Source of the DNA: Bacteroidota bacterium
Lineage (GTDB): Bacteria; Bacteroidota; Bacteroidia; Chitinophagales; Saprospiraceae
Direction: 5' to 3'
Length of the DNA stretch: 64,000 bases
Assembly: GCA_017857395.1 (NCBI GenBank)
Contig: JAFMDF010000006.1
Coordinates: forward strand, 1 to 64,000
How positions within the stretch are numbered: the first letter of the stretch is position 1; every line of letters begins with the position of its first letter. Of the stretch, positions 26,201 through 35,053 are shown in pieces. Both the position numbers and the translations under genes were made by a program. The notes under the pieces were generated by a model, which searched no databases, was not told where the DNA came from, and worked only from the letters and a program-made list of their open reading frames with translations.

Positions 26201-28790
26201 ACAACCACCCAAATGGGCTTTATGGTTTTTAGAAAAGACCTGTGCCGATTCTTTTTTGGATGAACTAGAAGGCGACCTTTTAGAACTCTTTGATAGAGAT
26301 GTCGCCGAATTTGGGTTGCCAAAAGCAAGACGCAAATTTATTTGGAATACCTTTTTCTCCCTTCGTTGGTATCGACTTCCTGGATTTAAGCACCTTCAAA
26401 CTATGACTATGTACAATCACCATTTAAAAGTAGCCATTCGACATGCCGCTAAATATAAGTCGGCGACTACTGTTCAGTTTTTAGGCTTATTATTAGGGAT
26501 AGCCGCCGCTTTTTATATTGGCTTATTTTTAAAAAGTGAATTGGCTTTTGACCAAATGCATACCCAGAGTGATAGCCTCTATCGAGTACTTCGATATGAC
26601 CCAACTTCGGGCACAAGAGGTCAGGCGACTTCTTCTTTACACGGGGCAACCTTGAAAGAGGAATTTCCCTTTATTTCGGTTTGTAGATTTGGCAACGACC
26701 CTGTGAAAATTGGAGAGGTGAAGCCTATTTTAGTAGAAGATTTTTTCTGGGCAGATTCCACATTTTTTGAATTATTTACCTTTAAGTTTATTCATGGTGA
26801 CCCAGCGACTTGTTTAGATAAAGTCAATAGTTTGGTGATCACTAGAAGTAAAAGTTTACAGTTATTTAATACTGAAAATGCGTTGGGAAAAACCATAAAG
26901 GTCAAAGTTTATGATGGCAATCAAGAATTTATAATGGTCGTCAATGGGATAGTAGAAGACCCGCCTAAAAACTCCCATATTCAATTTAGTGGACTTGGAG
27001 CTATGGCAAATGCGGAAAATTTGTATGGTAATTTATTAACCCAATGGGGTTTCTCTTGGTTGCGTACTTATATTCAAGTACCCGATAATCGGATAGCAGA
27101 AATAGAAGCAGGCATTCCTACCTTATTAAAAAAACGCCTCGGAGACGATTTTCCTGCACAGTTTGGAATGGCTTTTCAACCGTTTAATAAAGTTTATTTA
27201 TATTCCCAAGATATTGCTAAAAGTAGTTTTGCAGGCAGCATTAAAAACTTAACAATTTTTGCAGCCATAGGTATCTTAATTTTATTGATTTCACTAATGA
27301 ATTATGTGAATTTAGCAACAGCAAGGGCGGTTACTAGAACTAAAGAAATCGGCGTTAGAAAAGTCTTAGGTTCTCAAAAAGGCAGCATTATCTCGCAATT
27401 TATGGCGGAGTCTATCTTATTTATGGTCGTTAGTGGTTTGGGCGCTATCGCTTTGGTTAGTTTTTTCTTGCCTCAATTAAATAGCTTAGTCAGCCTAGAT
27501 TTATCGCTAGGATTATTAACTTGGAGTGATTGGGCAATGATTGTTTTAGCACTAATAAGTTTAGGTTTTATGGTAGGTATATTGCCCGCTTTGGCGATGG
27601 CAAAACTACCTTCCTTATCAGACAACAATTCGACTATTCAATTTAAAGTAACTCAATGGTCATTGACTAGAAAATTATTTGTAGGCGTTCAATATGCGGT
27701 AACTTTGGTTTTATTGGTCGCCACTTTAGTCATTTATAATCAGTACGAATACCTGAAAAATTTTGATAAAGGATTTGATTCCAGTCAATTGCTCCATCTT
27801 GCGGTGGACGACCGAGATGTTCAGGACAAACTAAATTTATTAAAAGAAAAAATAAGTCAAATTCCGAATGTTTTAGCCGTGACTGCAACAGGAGAAGATT
27901 TACCAAGTGCCTTAAATAACACTTGGGATTTAAACTGGAATGGGTCGAATTTAAAACAGCCTATTCCAATAGACATCATTGGGGTAGACCAAGATTATTT
28001 TAATCTTTTAGCCATTGATTTAAAAGCAGGTCGGAATTTCACCAATGATTACATAGTTGATTCAGCAAGAAGTGTTATTCTAAACGAAAAAGCTTTTTCC
28101 TTAATCAATAAATCGGATATGCTTGGTCAACAAGTAACCATTGCAGGACGAGCGAGAACCATTATTGGTGTAGCCGAAGACCATCATCATACTACGCTGC
28201 ATGCGCAAGTTGCGCCAACTGCCTATTTCATTTTTCCAAGTGGCGCTCGGGTAAGCCCTGACAACTTATTTATAAAATTAAAAACCGATAATATTCCTAA
28301 TTTACTAAGCGAAGTAGAAGAAATCTGGCAAACCTTTTCTCCTGATCCATTGGTCTATAATTTTGTAGATGAAGCTTTTGCGGCTGCTTATGCTACAGAG
28401 CGAAAATTTAGCGTCTTGATTGGTGCGTTCACTTTCTTAGCCATCATTATTTCCATCATTGGTTTATTTGGGCTGATTAACTTCGTTGCCCAACTCAAAC
28501 TTAAAGAAATTAGCATCCGCCGAATTTTGGGTGCGACCCAATTTAGTTTACTTCACTTGCTTGGCAAAGATTTTTTGAAGGTTTTTCTAGTGGCATTGCT
28601 TATTGCTTTACCGACCGCTTATTATTTTGCGAATGACTGGTTAACTAATTATGCGTATCATATTGAGTTAAATGGGACGCTATTATTACTGGCAACTTTT
28701 GTTTGCATTGGCATTTCTATATTGGTTATTTTTTACCAGTTGTTACGGACTACTCGAAGGAATCCTTCGGAGGTGTTGGCATCTGAATAA
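26193..28790 (+). CDS. FtsX-like permease with N-terminal prefix domain
   Basis: The permease has 865 residues. A soluble prefix of about 75 residues (PPKWALWFLEKTCADSFLDE and on), typical of permeases paired with PadR, precedes the usual MacB/FtsX layout: TM near 105-125, a periplasmic core, three TM helices at about 350-470, a second periplasmic domain and three TM helices from 745 onwards. FtsX coupling signatures TKEIGVRKVLGS and LKEISIRRILGA are present. It is translationally coupled to padR by an 8-bp overlap. No ATPase gene is adjacent. Stress- or drug-induced export under PadR control is the likely theme, with unknown substrate. Confidence 0.88.
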   Translation: MNEQPPKWALWFLEKTCADSFLDELEGDLLELFDRDVAEFGLPKARRKFIWNTFFSLRWYRLPGFKHLQTMTMYNHHLKVAIRHAAKYKSATTVQFLGLLLGIAAAFYIGLFLKSELAFDQMHTQSDSLYRVLRYDPTSGTRGQATSSLHGATLKEEFPFISVCRFGNDPVKIGEVKPILVEDFFWADSTFFELFTFKFIHGDPATCLDKVNSLVITRSKSLQLFNTENALGKTIKVKVYDGNQEFIMVVNGIVEDPPKNSHIQFSGLGAMANAENLYGNLLTQWGFSWLRTYIQVPDNRIAEIEAGIPTLLKKRLGDDFPAQFGMAFQPFNKVYLYSQDIAKSSFAGSIKNLTIFAAIGILILLISLMNYVNLATARAVTRTKEIGVRKVLGSQKGSIISQFMAESILFMVVSGLGAIALVSFFLPQLNSLVSLDLSLGLLTWSDWAMIVLALISLGFMVGILPALAMAKLPSLSDNNSTIQFKVTQWSLTRKLFVGVQYAVTLVLLVATLVIYNQYEYLKNFDKGFDSSQLLHLAVDDRDVQDKLNLLKEKISQIPNVLAVTATGEDLPSALNNTWDLNWNGSNLKQPIPIDIIGVDQDYFNLLAIDLKAGRNFTNDYIVDSARSVILNEKAFSLINKSDMLGQQVTIAGRARTIIGVAEDHHHTTLHAQVAPTAYFIFPSGARVSPDNLFIKLKTDNIPNLLSEVEEIWQTFSPDPLVYNFVDEAFAAAYATERKFSVLIGAFTFLAIIISIIGLFGLINFVAQLKLKEISIRRILGATQFSLLHLLGKDFLKVFLVALLIALPTAYYFANDWLTNYAYHIELNGTLLLLATFVCIGISILVIFYQLLRTTRRNPSEVLASE

Positions 28791-28792
28791 TA

Positions 28793-28859
28793 AATCCGTT
28801 GTCCTTTAATTATCCGTTGTATTAATTTTCTACAGCGGATAATTAAAGGACAACGGATT
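28793..28859. repeat. ATCCGTTG-type palindrome, possible terminator
   Basis: Perfect 24-bp arms (28793-28816, starting AATCCGTTGTCCTTTAA, with 28836-28859) and a 19-nt loop form one of the strongest stems in the window, right after the permease stop codon. Related elements occur at 53939-53983 and 62495-62556. Confidence 0.8.
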
Positions 28860-28936
28860 GGAGATTTTCTTTTATAGAATAGTGAAAAACACTATTTTTT
28901 TAGTTGATTATCTAATAAGTTATAACTGTTCATCCG

Positions 28937-30061
28937 CTAAACAATCCCCATAGTTCCCAAATCTAGTGAAATCTTCTTCCCACCTTCCTGAATAGACTGA
29001 TAAATAGCCTCGACAATAATCATATCCCGTTTGCCCATTTCCCCAGGCGCAACATTCGGTGTGCCTTGCATGATATGCTTAGAAAAATCATCCATTTGCA
29101 AACCTTGTTGTCGTTGATGTGAAAATTTCAATACGGTTCCATCAGAAGTTCGACCACTCAAAGGGCCATAATTATTAGCAGGACTGAGTTCTACCCAACC
29201 TTTATCAAAATTAGAATAATGCCGATTGACATTCACATTATGAGAGGTGAAAATATTGCCAACTGCACCGTTAGGAAATTCAAATTGTGCAGTAATCGTT
29301 TCATCTGTCTCTTTAAAATAGTCAGGTCGAGTACTAAATTCTTGGGCAGCAACAGCAATAGGATTCATGCCACTTCCATAAATAGCACTTTGAATGGAAT
29401 AGACGCCCATGTTCATCAAAGCACCACCACCCGATAATTTTCTATCTAACCGCCATTGATTCGGATTCCCTCTAGAAATATAGGCCGCCTCGGCAGTAAC
29501 ATAACGAACTTCGCCATACGTTTTCTCTTTGACGATACGCATCAATTCTTGGGTATAAGGCTCAGAATGTAAGCGATAGCCAACACTCAATTTTACACCT
29601 GCCTTTTCACACGCCTCCATAATCGCATCGCATTCAGCCACACTTACCGCCATTGGTTTTTCACAAATAACATGTTTACCCGCCTTAGCTGCTCGGATAC
29701 AAAAATCGGCATGCATGGAATTAGGTAGCACTACATAAACGATGTCAATATCCTTATTATCAGCTATCGTATCAAAATTGTCGTAATTATAAATATTGGC
29801 TGCTGGGATATTATATTTTTCTGCCCATTTTTTTTCCTTGGCAGGGGTGCCCGTTACGATACCTGCTAAACGACAATGGTTGGTTTCTTGCAAAGAAGGC
29901 GCTAATTGATATTCACTATAACTGCCTAAACCAACCAAAGCGATGCCTAATTGCTTTTCACTTTTAGATTCTGTAACGGCACATGCAGAAGGCATACTAG
30001 CTGCCAAACCAATGCCTAAAGTAAAGGTGGCAGTAAACGTTCTTCTATTCATTTTTTTCAT
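28937..30061 (-). CDS. Gfo/Idh/MocA-family oxidoreductase, exported
   Basis: The 374-residue NAD(P)-dependent sugar oxidoreductase has the Rossmann motif GIALVGLGSYSEY near residue 38 and the EKP signature (CEKPMAVS, near 131) that carries the catalytic Lys. The C-terminal alpha/beta domain includes GGGALMNMGVYSI. The N-terminus has NRRTF followed by a hydrophobic run and SAC, which looks like a twin-arginine signal; this fits family members that fold with a bound cofactor before export, such as glucose-fructose oxidoreductase. The start could be the first Met or Met4. The substrate is unknown. No sugar-pathway neighbour is present. Confidence 0.85.
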   Translation of the reverse strand: MKKMNRRTFTATFTLGIGLAASMPSACAVTESKSEKQLGIALVGLGSYSEYQLAPSLQETNHCRLAGIVTGTPAKEKKWAEKYNIPAANIYNYDNFDTIADNKDIDIVYVVLPNSMHADFCIRAAKAGKHVICEKPMAVSVAECDAIMEACEKAGVKLSVGYRLHSEPYTQELMRIVKEKTYGEVRYVTAEAAYISRGNPNQWRLDRKLSGGGALMNMGVYSIQSAIYGSGMNPIAVAAQEFSTRPDYFKETDETITAQFEFPNGAVGNIFTSHNVNVNRHYSNFDKGWVELSPANNYGPLSGRTSDGTVLKFSHQRQQGLQMDDFSKHIMQGTPNVAPGEMGKRDMIIVEAIYQSIQEGGKKISLDLGTMGIV

Positions 30062-30115
30062 AAATCAGTTAATTTTGGTGTTAAATGATTTCATTTATTC
30101 GGAATGTTTTAGATG

Positions 30116-30400
30116 GTGCTTAGATATGCCAAATCTTTGAGATCTACGAAATGCACACAAATAGACAATAGACGGTGACGACGCGATGCGCCTTAGAAAA
30201 AGTCGGAAAATTGGAAATTCTACAGACGGTATCGAAGCTAAAGCTCCTATTATTAGCCAAAAGAGCATCGCTCTGGTGCTGTCTGTAGTACAAAATTTAC
30301 AAAGAATTCCCAAAGGAGCATCGCTTCGACCCCGTATTTCTGTATTTACCCATTTGTCTGCATACGGTAGATCTTTAAAATTTGGCATATCTTTTCCCTG
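30116..30400. repeat. ATATGCC inverted-repeat element
   Basis: The gap from 30062 to 30547 holds no convincing gene. It contains a left arm from 30120 (AGATATGCCAAATCTTTGAG, then ATCTAC) and a right arm (30365-30395) whose complement reads AAGATATGCCAAATTTTAAA, then GATCTAC. Together they make an imperfect pair of about 33 nt around some 220 bp. Inside is a smaller hairpin, CTACAGACGGT (near 30220) with CTGTCTGTAG (near 30281), and two AGCATCGC repeats. The 15-nt core recurs as the palindrome at 43260-43290. Confidence 0.65.
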
Positions 30401-30547
30401 TCTAAAGGCAAATGAATTCATTTAACCGCTTATTTTTAAAGGAGTGAAGTAAGTGTTAAAAAAGAAGAAAGTTAATAAGGAGCATTCGTAAAACCTAAGT
30501 TTTTTTATTTAATTCCCAAATTGATGTTAATGGAGTATGTTTGCAGG

Positions 30548-31405
30548 ATGAAAAATACGAATATCCAGCATATCCTCTTACTTAATTTTTCCATGTTATG
30601 CTTGTCTACCTCGGGCGCATTAGGTAGATTTATCAATTTGCCGCCGCCGCTAATCATCTGGTATCGCGCTTTTCTTGCCTTATTATTTATCGGTGCTTTT
30701 TGTTGGTGGAAAAACTATGATTTTCGATTTGATGTGAAAGAACACGGTTTAACCATTTTTCTGTCGGGTGTATTTTTGGCAGGTAACTTTGTATGCTATT
30801 TTTATGCTTTACAATGGTCGAATGTAGCAATCGGTATGTTGGCGCTTTTTACTTTTCCTGCAATGACCACTTTATTGGAACCGCTTTTTTTTAAAACGCC
30901 CTTTCAAATAGTCCATTTGTTGATGGCAGGGATGGTCTTATTGGGCATTTATTTTTTAGCGCCTACTTTTGATATTGACAATAGCTTAACGCAAGGTTTA
31001 TTTATGGGTTTAGTAGCTGCTTTTTCCTGGACTATCAGAAATTTAATTCTCAAAAGAAAAATCACTAGTTTCAATAGTTCGATATTAATGTTTTATCAAT
31101 TGTTCGTGTGTGCAGTAATATTATTGCCTGTTTTGTTTATTTTTCCAACAGAAACCGTAAGTACTCAATTGCCTTACTTAATTTTTCTAGGCTTAGTCAC
31201 TACTGCTGTTGGACATACCTTATTTTTAAGCAGCTTGAATCATTTTTCGGTAAGTACCGCTAGTATTATGTCTAGTGTTCAACCCATTTTTGGGATTATC
31301 GTGGCGATACTATTTTTAGGAGAAATTCCAAGTGGGCGTAGTTTGATTGGTGGGAGTTTGATTTTGTTGACGGTGGTGATTGAGAGTCGGCGGTCTTTGA
31401 GGTAA
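30548..31405 (+). CDS. EamA/DMT-superfamily transporter
   Basis: I take ATG 30548 (MKNTNIQHILLL) as the start, giving 285 residues; an in-frame ATG at 30521 is less likely because the first helix begins right after 30548. Ten transmembrane helices in two EamA halves are visible, with the typical SGALGRF and PLIIWYRAF in the first half. In the second half VQPIFGIIVAILFLGEIP is the hallmark segment of the family. Members export or import amino acids, nucleosides or other metabolites. The substrate is unknown. It is monocistronic. Confidence 0.88.
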   Translation: MKNTNIQHILLLNFSMLCLSTSGALGRFINLPPPLIIWYRAFLALLFIGAFCWWKNYDFRFDVKEHGLTIFLSGVFLAGNFVCYFYALQWSNVAIGMLALFTFPAMTTLLEPLFFKTPFQIVHLLMAGMVLLGIYFLAPTFDIDNSLTQGLFMGLVAAFSWTIRNLILKRKITSFNSSILMFYQLFVCAVILLPVLFIFPTETVSTQLPYLIFLGLVTTAVGHTLFLSSLNHFSVSTASIMSSVQPIFGIIVAILFLGEIPSGRSLIGGSLILLTVVIESRRSLR

Positions 31406-31864
31406 ATGCCGCTTAAGCTTAAGTTGAATCTAAAAGGGGAGAAGTGCGCATAAAAAAAGAAGCTGCCTAACAGACAGCTTCTCGAAATTGCGATGCAATA
31501 AAGACTACTACATTTAACTATGAACTATTTTAATGTCTTTTGTTAAACCATGCGATAAAGGTAGGCATAGTGTCAGCTCGTAACAAATACACTTTTTAAA
31601 TAAGTTCAACATTTTTAAAATTTAAAATAGGATTTGTTGTCGGTTTTTAATTTAGTAGTTTAAGTATAAATGTTTGAAAATCAATTAATTAAACTAATTT
31701 AAATTAGTAAAAATAAAAATGTGTTTTGGTGAATAGTCAAGTATATTTACTTTTTAGGAGAAAAATGAGGAAGGTCTATTTTATCTATTCTCTTACTTTA
31801 TCAATCTTTTAATGATGGGTATTTAATCAAGTACTTGCAGATTAACTAAATATAAATAACGAAA
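31406..31864. other. gene-free stretch with one hairpin
   Basis: About 460 AT-rich bases. A 7-bp stem GAAGCTG/CAGCTTC (31459-31481) with an A-run on its left side could terminate minus-strand transcripts. Nothing else was recognised. Confidence 0.45.
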
Positions 31865-32974
31865 ATGAATTACCAATACTTAGAAAAAGAAAAGCGGCAA
31901 AAATGGTTTATTCGGTTTGCCGAAAAGGAATGTTTAAATGTCTCGCCCTTTTATTATGCACTATCCACCCAAATAGCAGCAGATGAAGAACTCCTAAATT
32001 TAGCTTCCTTTTGCCGACAAGGACAACCGATGCCCAATCTTTTTTTAGGCGCAGTTCATTTTTTGTTATTAAAAAATCCGAGTGCTGAATTAGCCAACTA
32101 TTATCCTTCTATAAATACTACTACGAAAAGCAAATTACCTTTTAAACGGTTCAAAGACTTCTGTATTTTCAATGCGGAATCCATTAAAAATATACTAACC
32201 ACTAAAATTGTTCAAACCAATGCCCTGAATCGGTCAGCTTATTTGATGCCCATTATTTTTTCTTTATTTGAAGATAAGACAACAATTAACTTAATTGATA
32301 TTGGCACAAGTGCAGGTTTGACTTTGAATTTTGATTTATATGAATATGATTATGGTACAAAAGGAAAATTTGGCAATAGCCCAGTTAAAATCAATAGTGA
32401 AATTAGGGTAGGGGAGTTGCCGAATTTTTCTACTATGAAAAGAGCTTCCAGAACTTCAAGTTCTGGAAGCTCTAAACACTTCAAAAGAAAGCGAATTACC
32501 ATTAAAAACAAAATTGGCATTGACCAAAATCCTTTGGATATAAAAGTGCCTGAAAATGCCCTATGGTTAAAAGCATTGATTTGGCCCGATAGGCAACAAC
32601 GGTTTCAGCGCATGGAACAAGCCATTGAATTAGCGCAAAATTCTACGGTTGAATTGATAAAAGCAGTTGAGATAAGCGATTTTAAACGAATCATTCAGAA
32701 CCAAGATCCAGCCATTCCATTGGTGATTTATCATACACATGTGTTGTATCAATTTACGCAAGCTGCTAAGACTGAATTTTGGGCGATGTTGGATGAAATT
32801 GGACAGGAGCGAGATTTTTATTACTTGGCTGCTGAAGCGGCTAGTGTTTTGAGGCATGATTATGGGCGGACGGGTGTTTTAGTGGTGTTGACGGCTTATA
32901 AAGATGGGGAGAAATCTAGTGAGTTGGTCGCTTTGACGAATGGGCATGCGGATTGGGTGGAGTGGGAAGTTTGA
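31865..32974 (+). CDS. DUF2332-family protein carrying an in-frame palindrome
   Basis: The 369-residue protein matches the DUF2332 pattern: FIRFAEKECLNVSPFYYALS, an IAADEELL segment, then GQPMPNLFLGAVHFLLLKNP and a Rossmann-like stretch INLIDIGTSAGLTLNFD near residue 141. The methyltransferase-like glycine loop (DIGTSAG) is notable, but the activity of the family is unknown. Residues 193-203 (RASRTSSSGSS) are encoded exactly by a 33-bp palindrome at 32441-32473. They interrupt an otherwise ordinary sequence, with a basic stretch KHFKRKR right after. The insertion keeps the frame, so the gene is probably still functional. Confidence 0.8.
   Translation: MNYQYLEKEKRQKWFIRFAEKECLNVSPFYYALSTQIAADEELLNLASFCRQGQPMPNLFLGAVHFLLLKNPSAELANYYPSINTTTKSKLPFKRFKDFCIFNAESIKNILTTKIVQTNALNRSAYLMPIIFSLFEDKTTINLIDIGTSAGLTLNFDLYEYDYGTKGKFGNSPVKINSEIRVGELPNFSTMKRASRTSSSGSSKHFKRKRITIKNKIGIDQNPLDIKVPENALWLKALIWPDRQQRFQRMEQAIELAQNSTVELIKAVEISDFKRIIQNQDPAIPLVIYHTHVLYQFTQAAKTEFWAMLDEIGQERDFYYLAAEAASVLRHDYGRTGVLVVLTAYKDGEKSSELVALTNGHADWVEWEV
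32441..32473. repeat. TTCCAGAACTT palindrome inside a coding region
   Basis: Perfect 16-bp arms (AGAGCTTCCAGAACTT and complement) around one base make 33 nt, or 11 codons, in frame within the DUF2332 gene. A close relative with 15-bp arms lies between genes at 50466-50498. Confidence 0.9.
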
Positions 32975-33035
32975 TTAGGGAAAATATCTTTAGTAACTAA
33001 AAGATAAATTTTTAAATTTGCCTAAAAAATTAACA

Positions 33036-34544
33036 ATGGCAATATCAAAATCTACCAATTTTTACCATACTGTTGTGAAGAAGACAACACTTAAACAACA
33101 GACAACTTTTTTAGAACAATTATTTGCTAAAGATGCCGATTTGCGCAAGCAATTTCAAAAATTCATTACTAATTGGGAGAAGGAAGTTCAAATGGTCAAA
33201 TCGCCTGTGCTGAGTTTTATAGATATAGAAAAATATCGTAAAAAAGTACGTAAGAAATTAAGCGGAATGCAGTTCGATATGGAGTCGGTTTATGAATACT
33301 TTGACCAAGGTGACCGAAGTTATGTGCCTCAATACGAAGCTGCTTGGGAAGGGGCAGAGATGATGTTAAGGAAAAAAGGTTTTGGGGCATTTACTAAAGA
33401 AGCCAAAGGGTTTTTCAAAAAAGGCAATTTACTAGATGGGATAAAAGTATTATTAGCCATGTATGAGGGGCATAATGATGTTTTTGAACCAGGCTACGAC
33501 GAGGAAGACGTTTTTGAAGACTATAATGATAATTGTTCCGATATTTTTCAAGAAAAAATGCACGAATTATTACCTTTTATTTCAGAGATTAATAAAACAG
33601 ATATTGCGATAACCTCAGTCTTTGACCTTATAATGGAAAGAGTGCAATATTGGAAGTCAAAATACAAAGAAAGTCTAGTAGAAAATGATTGGTTCGATAG
33701 GAATATTGTGTATGATTTAGAAGTATTCGAGCCGCTTTTTTTAACTTTACTAACAAACGGAGAAACGGCTACTCATTTAGAACAATTATTATTAAAGCAT
33801 GATTTAAAAAATAAAGATACTGCTAAGGTTTTTCTGAATATTGCTCAACTAAAAGGAAGTAAAAAAGATTGGGTGGTGACAGCAGAATCTTTTGCCGAAA
33901 ATGATGAAACCATTATGCGGCAATTGCTCGAACGTTATGCTAAAGAAAGAAGCGAAAAGGATTTATACCGAATTGCTAAAAAAGCTTTTCAATTATTTCC
34001 TTTAAAAATGTATGCAACTATTCTTGAAGTCATTCAACCAGAAGTAGATAAAGAGTTCTATATCAAAGTGCTATCTTTCTACGTTGGAGCTTCTAGAAAT
34101 ATAGAAAAATACCGAACGCTTCAAACTTATTTAAATCAAGACGAACGTATATATTTTGTTGTCAAAAATAAAAAATGGATGGATTTCCATGTAGAAATGC
34201 TAGCCGAAGAAGGGCAATACGAAAAAATATTAGCAATTGTTAAAAAACATCCTAGCCAAGCAGATGGCTGGTCTTCTTCTGAGGGTAATTTAAATAATAT
34301 AATCCCTCTTATTTTAAATGTATATCCAGAAGATTGTTTCGAGATACTTCAGACTCGGGTGAAAGAAGCACTTCGAACAGGCCGAGGTCGAGGAGTATAT
34401 GCTGGAGTAGCAAAGTGGATGCAGCATCTATTGAAAATAAAAGGCTATGAAGCAGAAGCTCGTCAATTTATTGATGATTTGGTCGTAGAATTTCGTAATT
34501 TTAGAGCATTGAAGGAGGAAATGCGGGAAGCAGGACTTATTTGA
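33036..34544 (+). CDS. hypothetical helical-repeat protein
   Basis: The ATG at 33036 gives 502 residues; an upstream in-frame TTG at 33018 is less likely. The protein is soluble and almost wholly alpha-helical, with an acidic central stretch (EPGYDEEDVFEDYND near 155) and TPR/HEAT-like helical pairs afterwards (KEFYIKVLSFYVGASRNIEK, for example). I do not recognise a family. The acidic patch and solenoid resemble the C-terminal part of some SWIM zinc-finger proteins, but no zinc finger is present. The gene at 34552 starts 7 bp after its stop codon, so the two form an operon. Confidence 0.6.
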   Translation: MAISKSTNFYHTVVKKTTLKQQTTFLEQLFAKDADLRKQFQKFITNWEKEVQMVKSPVLSFIDIEKYRKKVRKKLSGMQFDMESVYEYFDQGDRSYVPQYEAAWEGAEMMLRKKGFGAFTKEAKGFFKKGNLLDGIKVLLAMYEGHNDVFEPGYDEEDVFEDYNDNCSDIFQEKMHELLPFISEINKTDIAITSVFDLIMERVQYWKSKYKESLVENDWFDRNIVYDLEVFEPLFLTLLTNGETATHLEQLLLKHDLKNKDTAKVFLNIAQLKGSKKDWVVTAESFAENDETIMRQLLERYAKERSEKDLYRIAKKAFQLFPLKMYATILEVIQPEVDKEFYIKVLSFYVGASRNIEKYRTLQTYLNQDERIYFVVKNKKWMDFHVEMLAEEGQYEKILAIVKKHPSQADGWSSSEGNLNNIIPLILNVYPEDCFEILQTRVKEALRTGRGRGVYAGVAKWMQHLLKIKGYEAEARQFIDDLVVEFRNFRALKEEMREAGLI

Positions 34545-34551
34545 TATTGCT

Positions 34552-34947
34552 ATGGTTAAAAAATCCAAATCTATGAATCTAGGTGTTGCCAAGTCAGAAG
34601 CAGTATTAGCCTTTATGCTTTTTAAAGGATGGAAATTAGCGGATACAAATGAAATGTATTACATTTTAAAACCTACAGGAACTAAAAAAACGGAGGAAGA
34701 ACAACCTCGTTTCCATATTCCTCGGAATGACCAAGCAGAAGATTTTAACTTTCAGATAAATAATGTAGTTAGCCATTTAGCCCGCCTTTATAATTGGGAC
34801 AAAACTTTACTATTGTTATTCTTAGCGGTAAAACCAGATGATATTGATGTTTTATTTCAGAAATGGTTAAAATCTAGTTTAGAAACTAATCAGAAACAAG
34901 CTAGTGGAGATGGTACTAAAATTCAAATTTCTTTGTCGGCAGCATAA
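34552..34947 (+). CDS. hypothetical protein, operon partner of the helical-repeat gene
   Basis: The protein has 131 residues, no signal peptide and no membrane segment. A basic start (MVKKSKSMN) leads to a compact alpha/beta region (AVLAFMLFKGWKLADTNEMY) and a helical part with FNFQINNVVSHLARLYNWDK. The tail is polar (QKQASGDGTKIQ). I recognise no family. It lies 7 bp after the 502-residue gene on the same strand and both end at a hairpin (34975-35002). The pair probably works together. Confidence 0.55.
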   Translation: MVKKSKSMNLGVAKSEAVLAFMLFKGWKLADTNEMYYILKPTGTKKTEEEQPRFHIPRNDQAEDFNFQINNVVSHLARLYNWDKTLLLLFLAVKPDDIDVLFQKWLKSSLETNQKQASGDGTKIQISLSAA

Positions 34948-34974
34948 ACTGTAAGGAAATTTTATTCACAAAAA

Positions 34975-35002
34975 AACAGGCAATACATAGTATTACCTGT
35001 TA
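34975..35002. terminator. bidirectional terminator hairpin
   Basis: An approximately 12-bp stem with one mismatch (AACAGGCAATAC with GTATTACCTGTT) sits between convergent genes, with an A-run to its left serving the minus strand. Confidence 0.65.
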
Positions 35003-35053
35003 GTTTAATTGAGAGAATTGTCAAAATGAATGTGTTATTTCTACTAATATTTT

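Noticed and set aside
30095-30421. Minus-strand open frame of 108 codons in the gap upstream of the EamA gene
   Set aside because: It lies entirely over the ATATGCC inverted-repeat element, has repeat-derived composition and a mirror frame on the other strand; no protein-like pattern.
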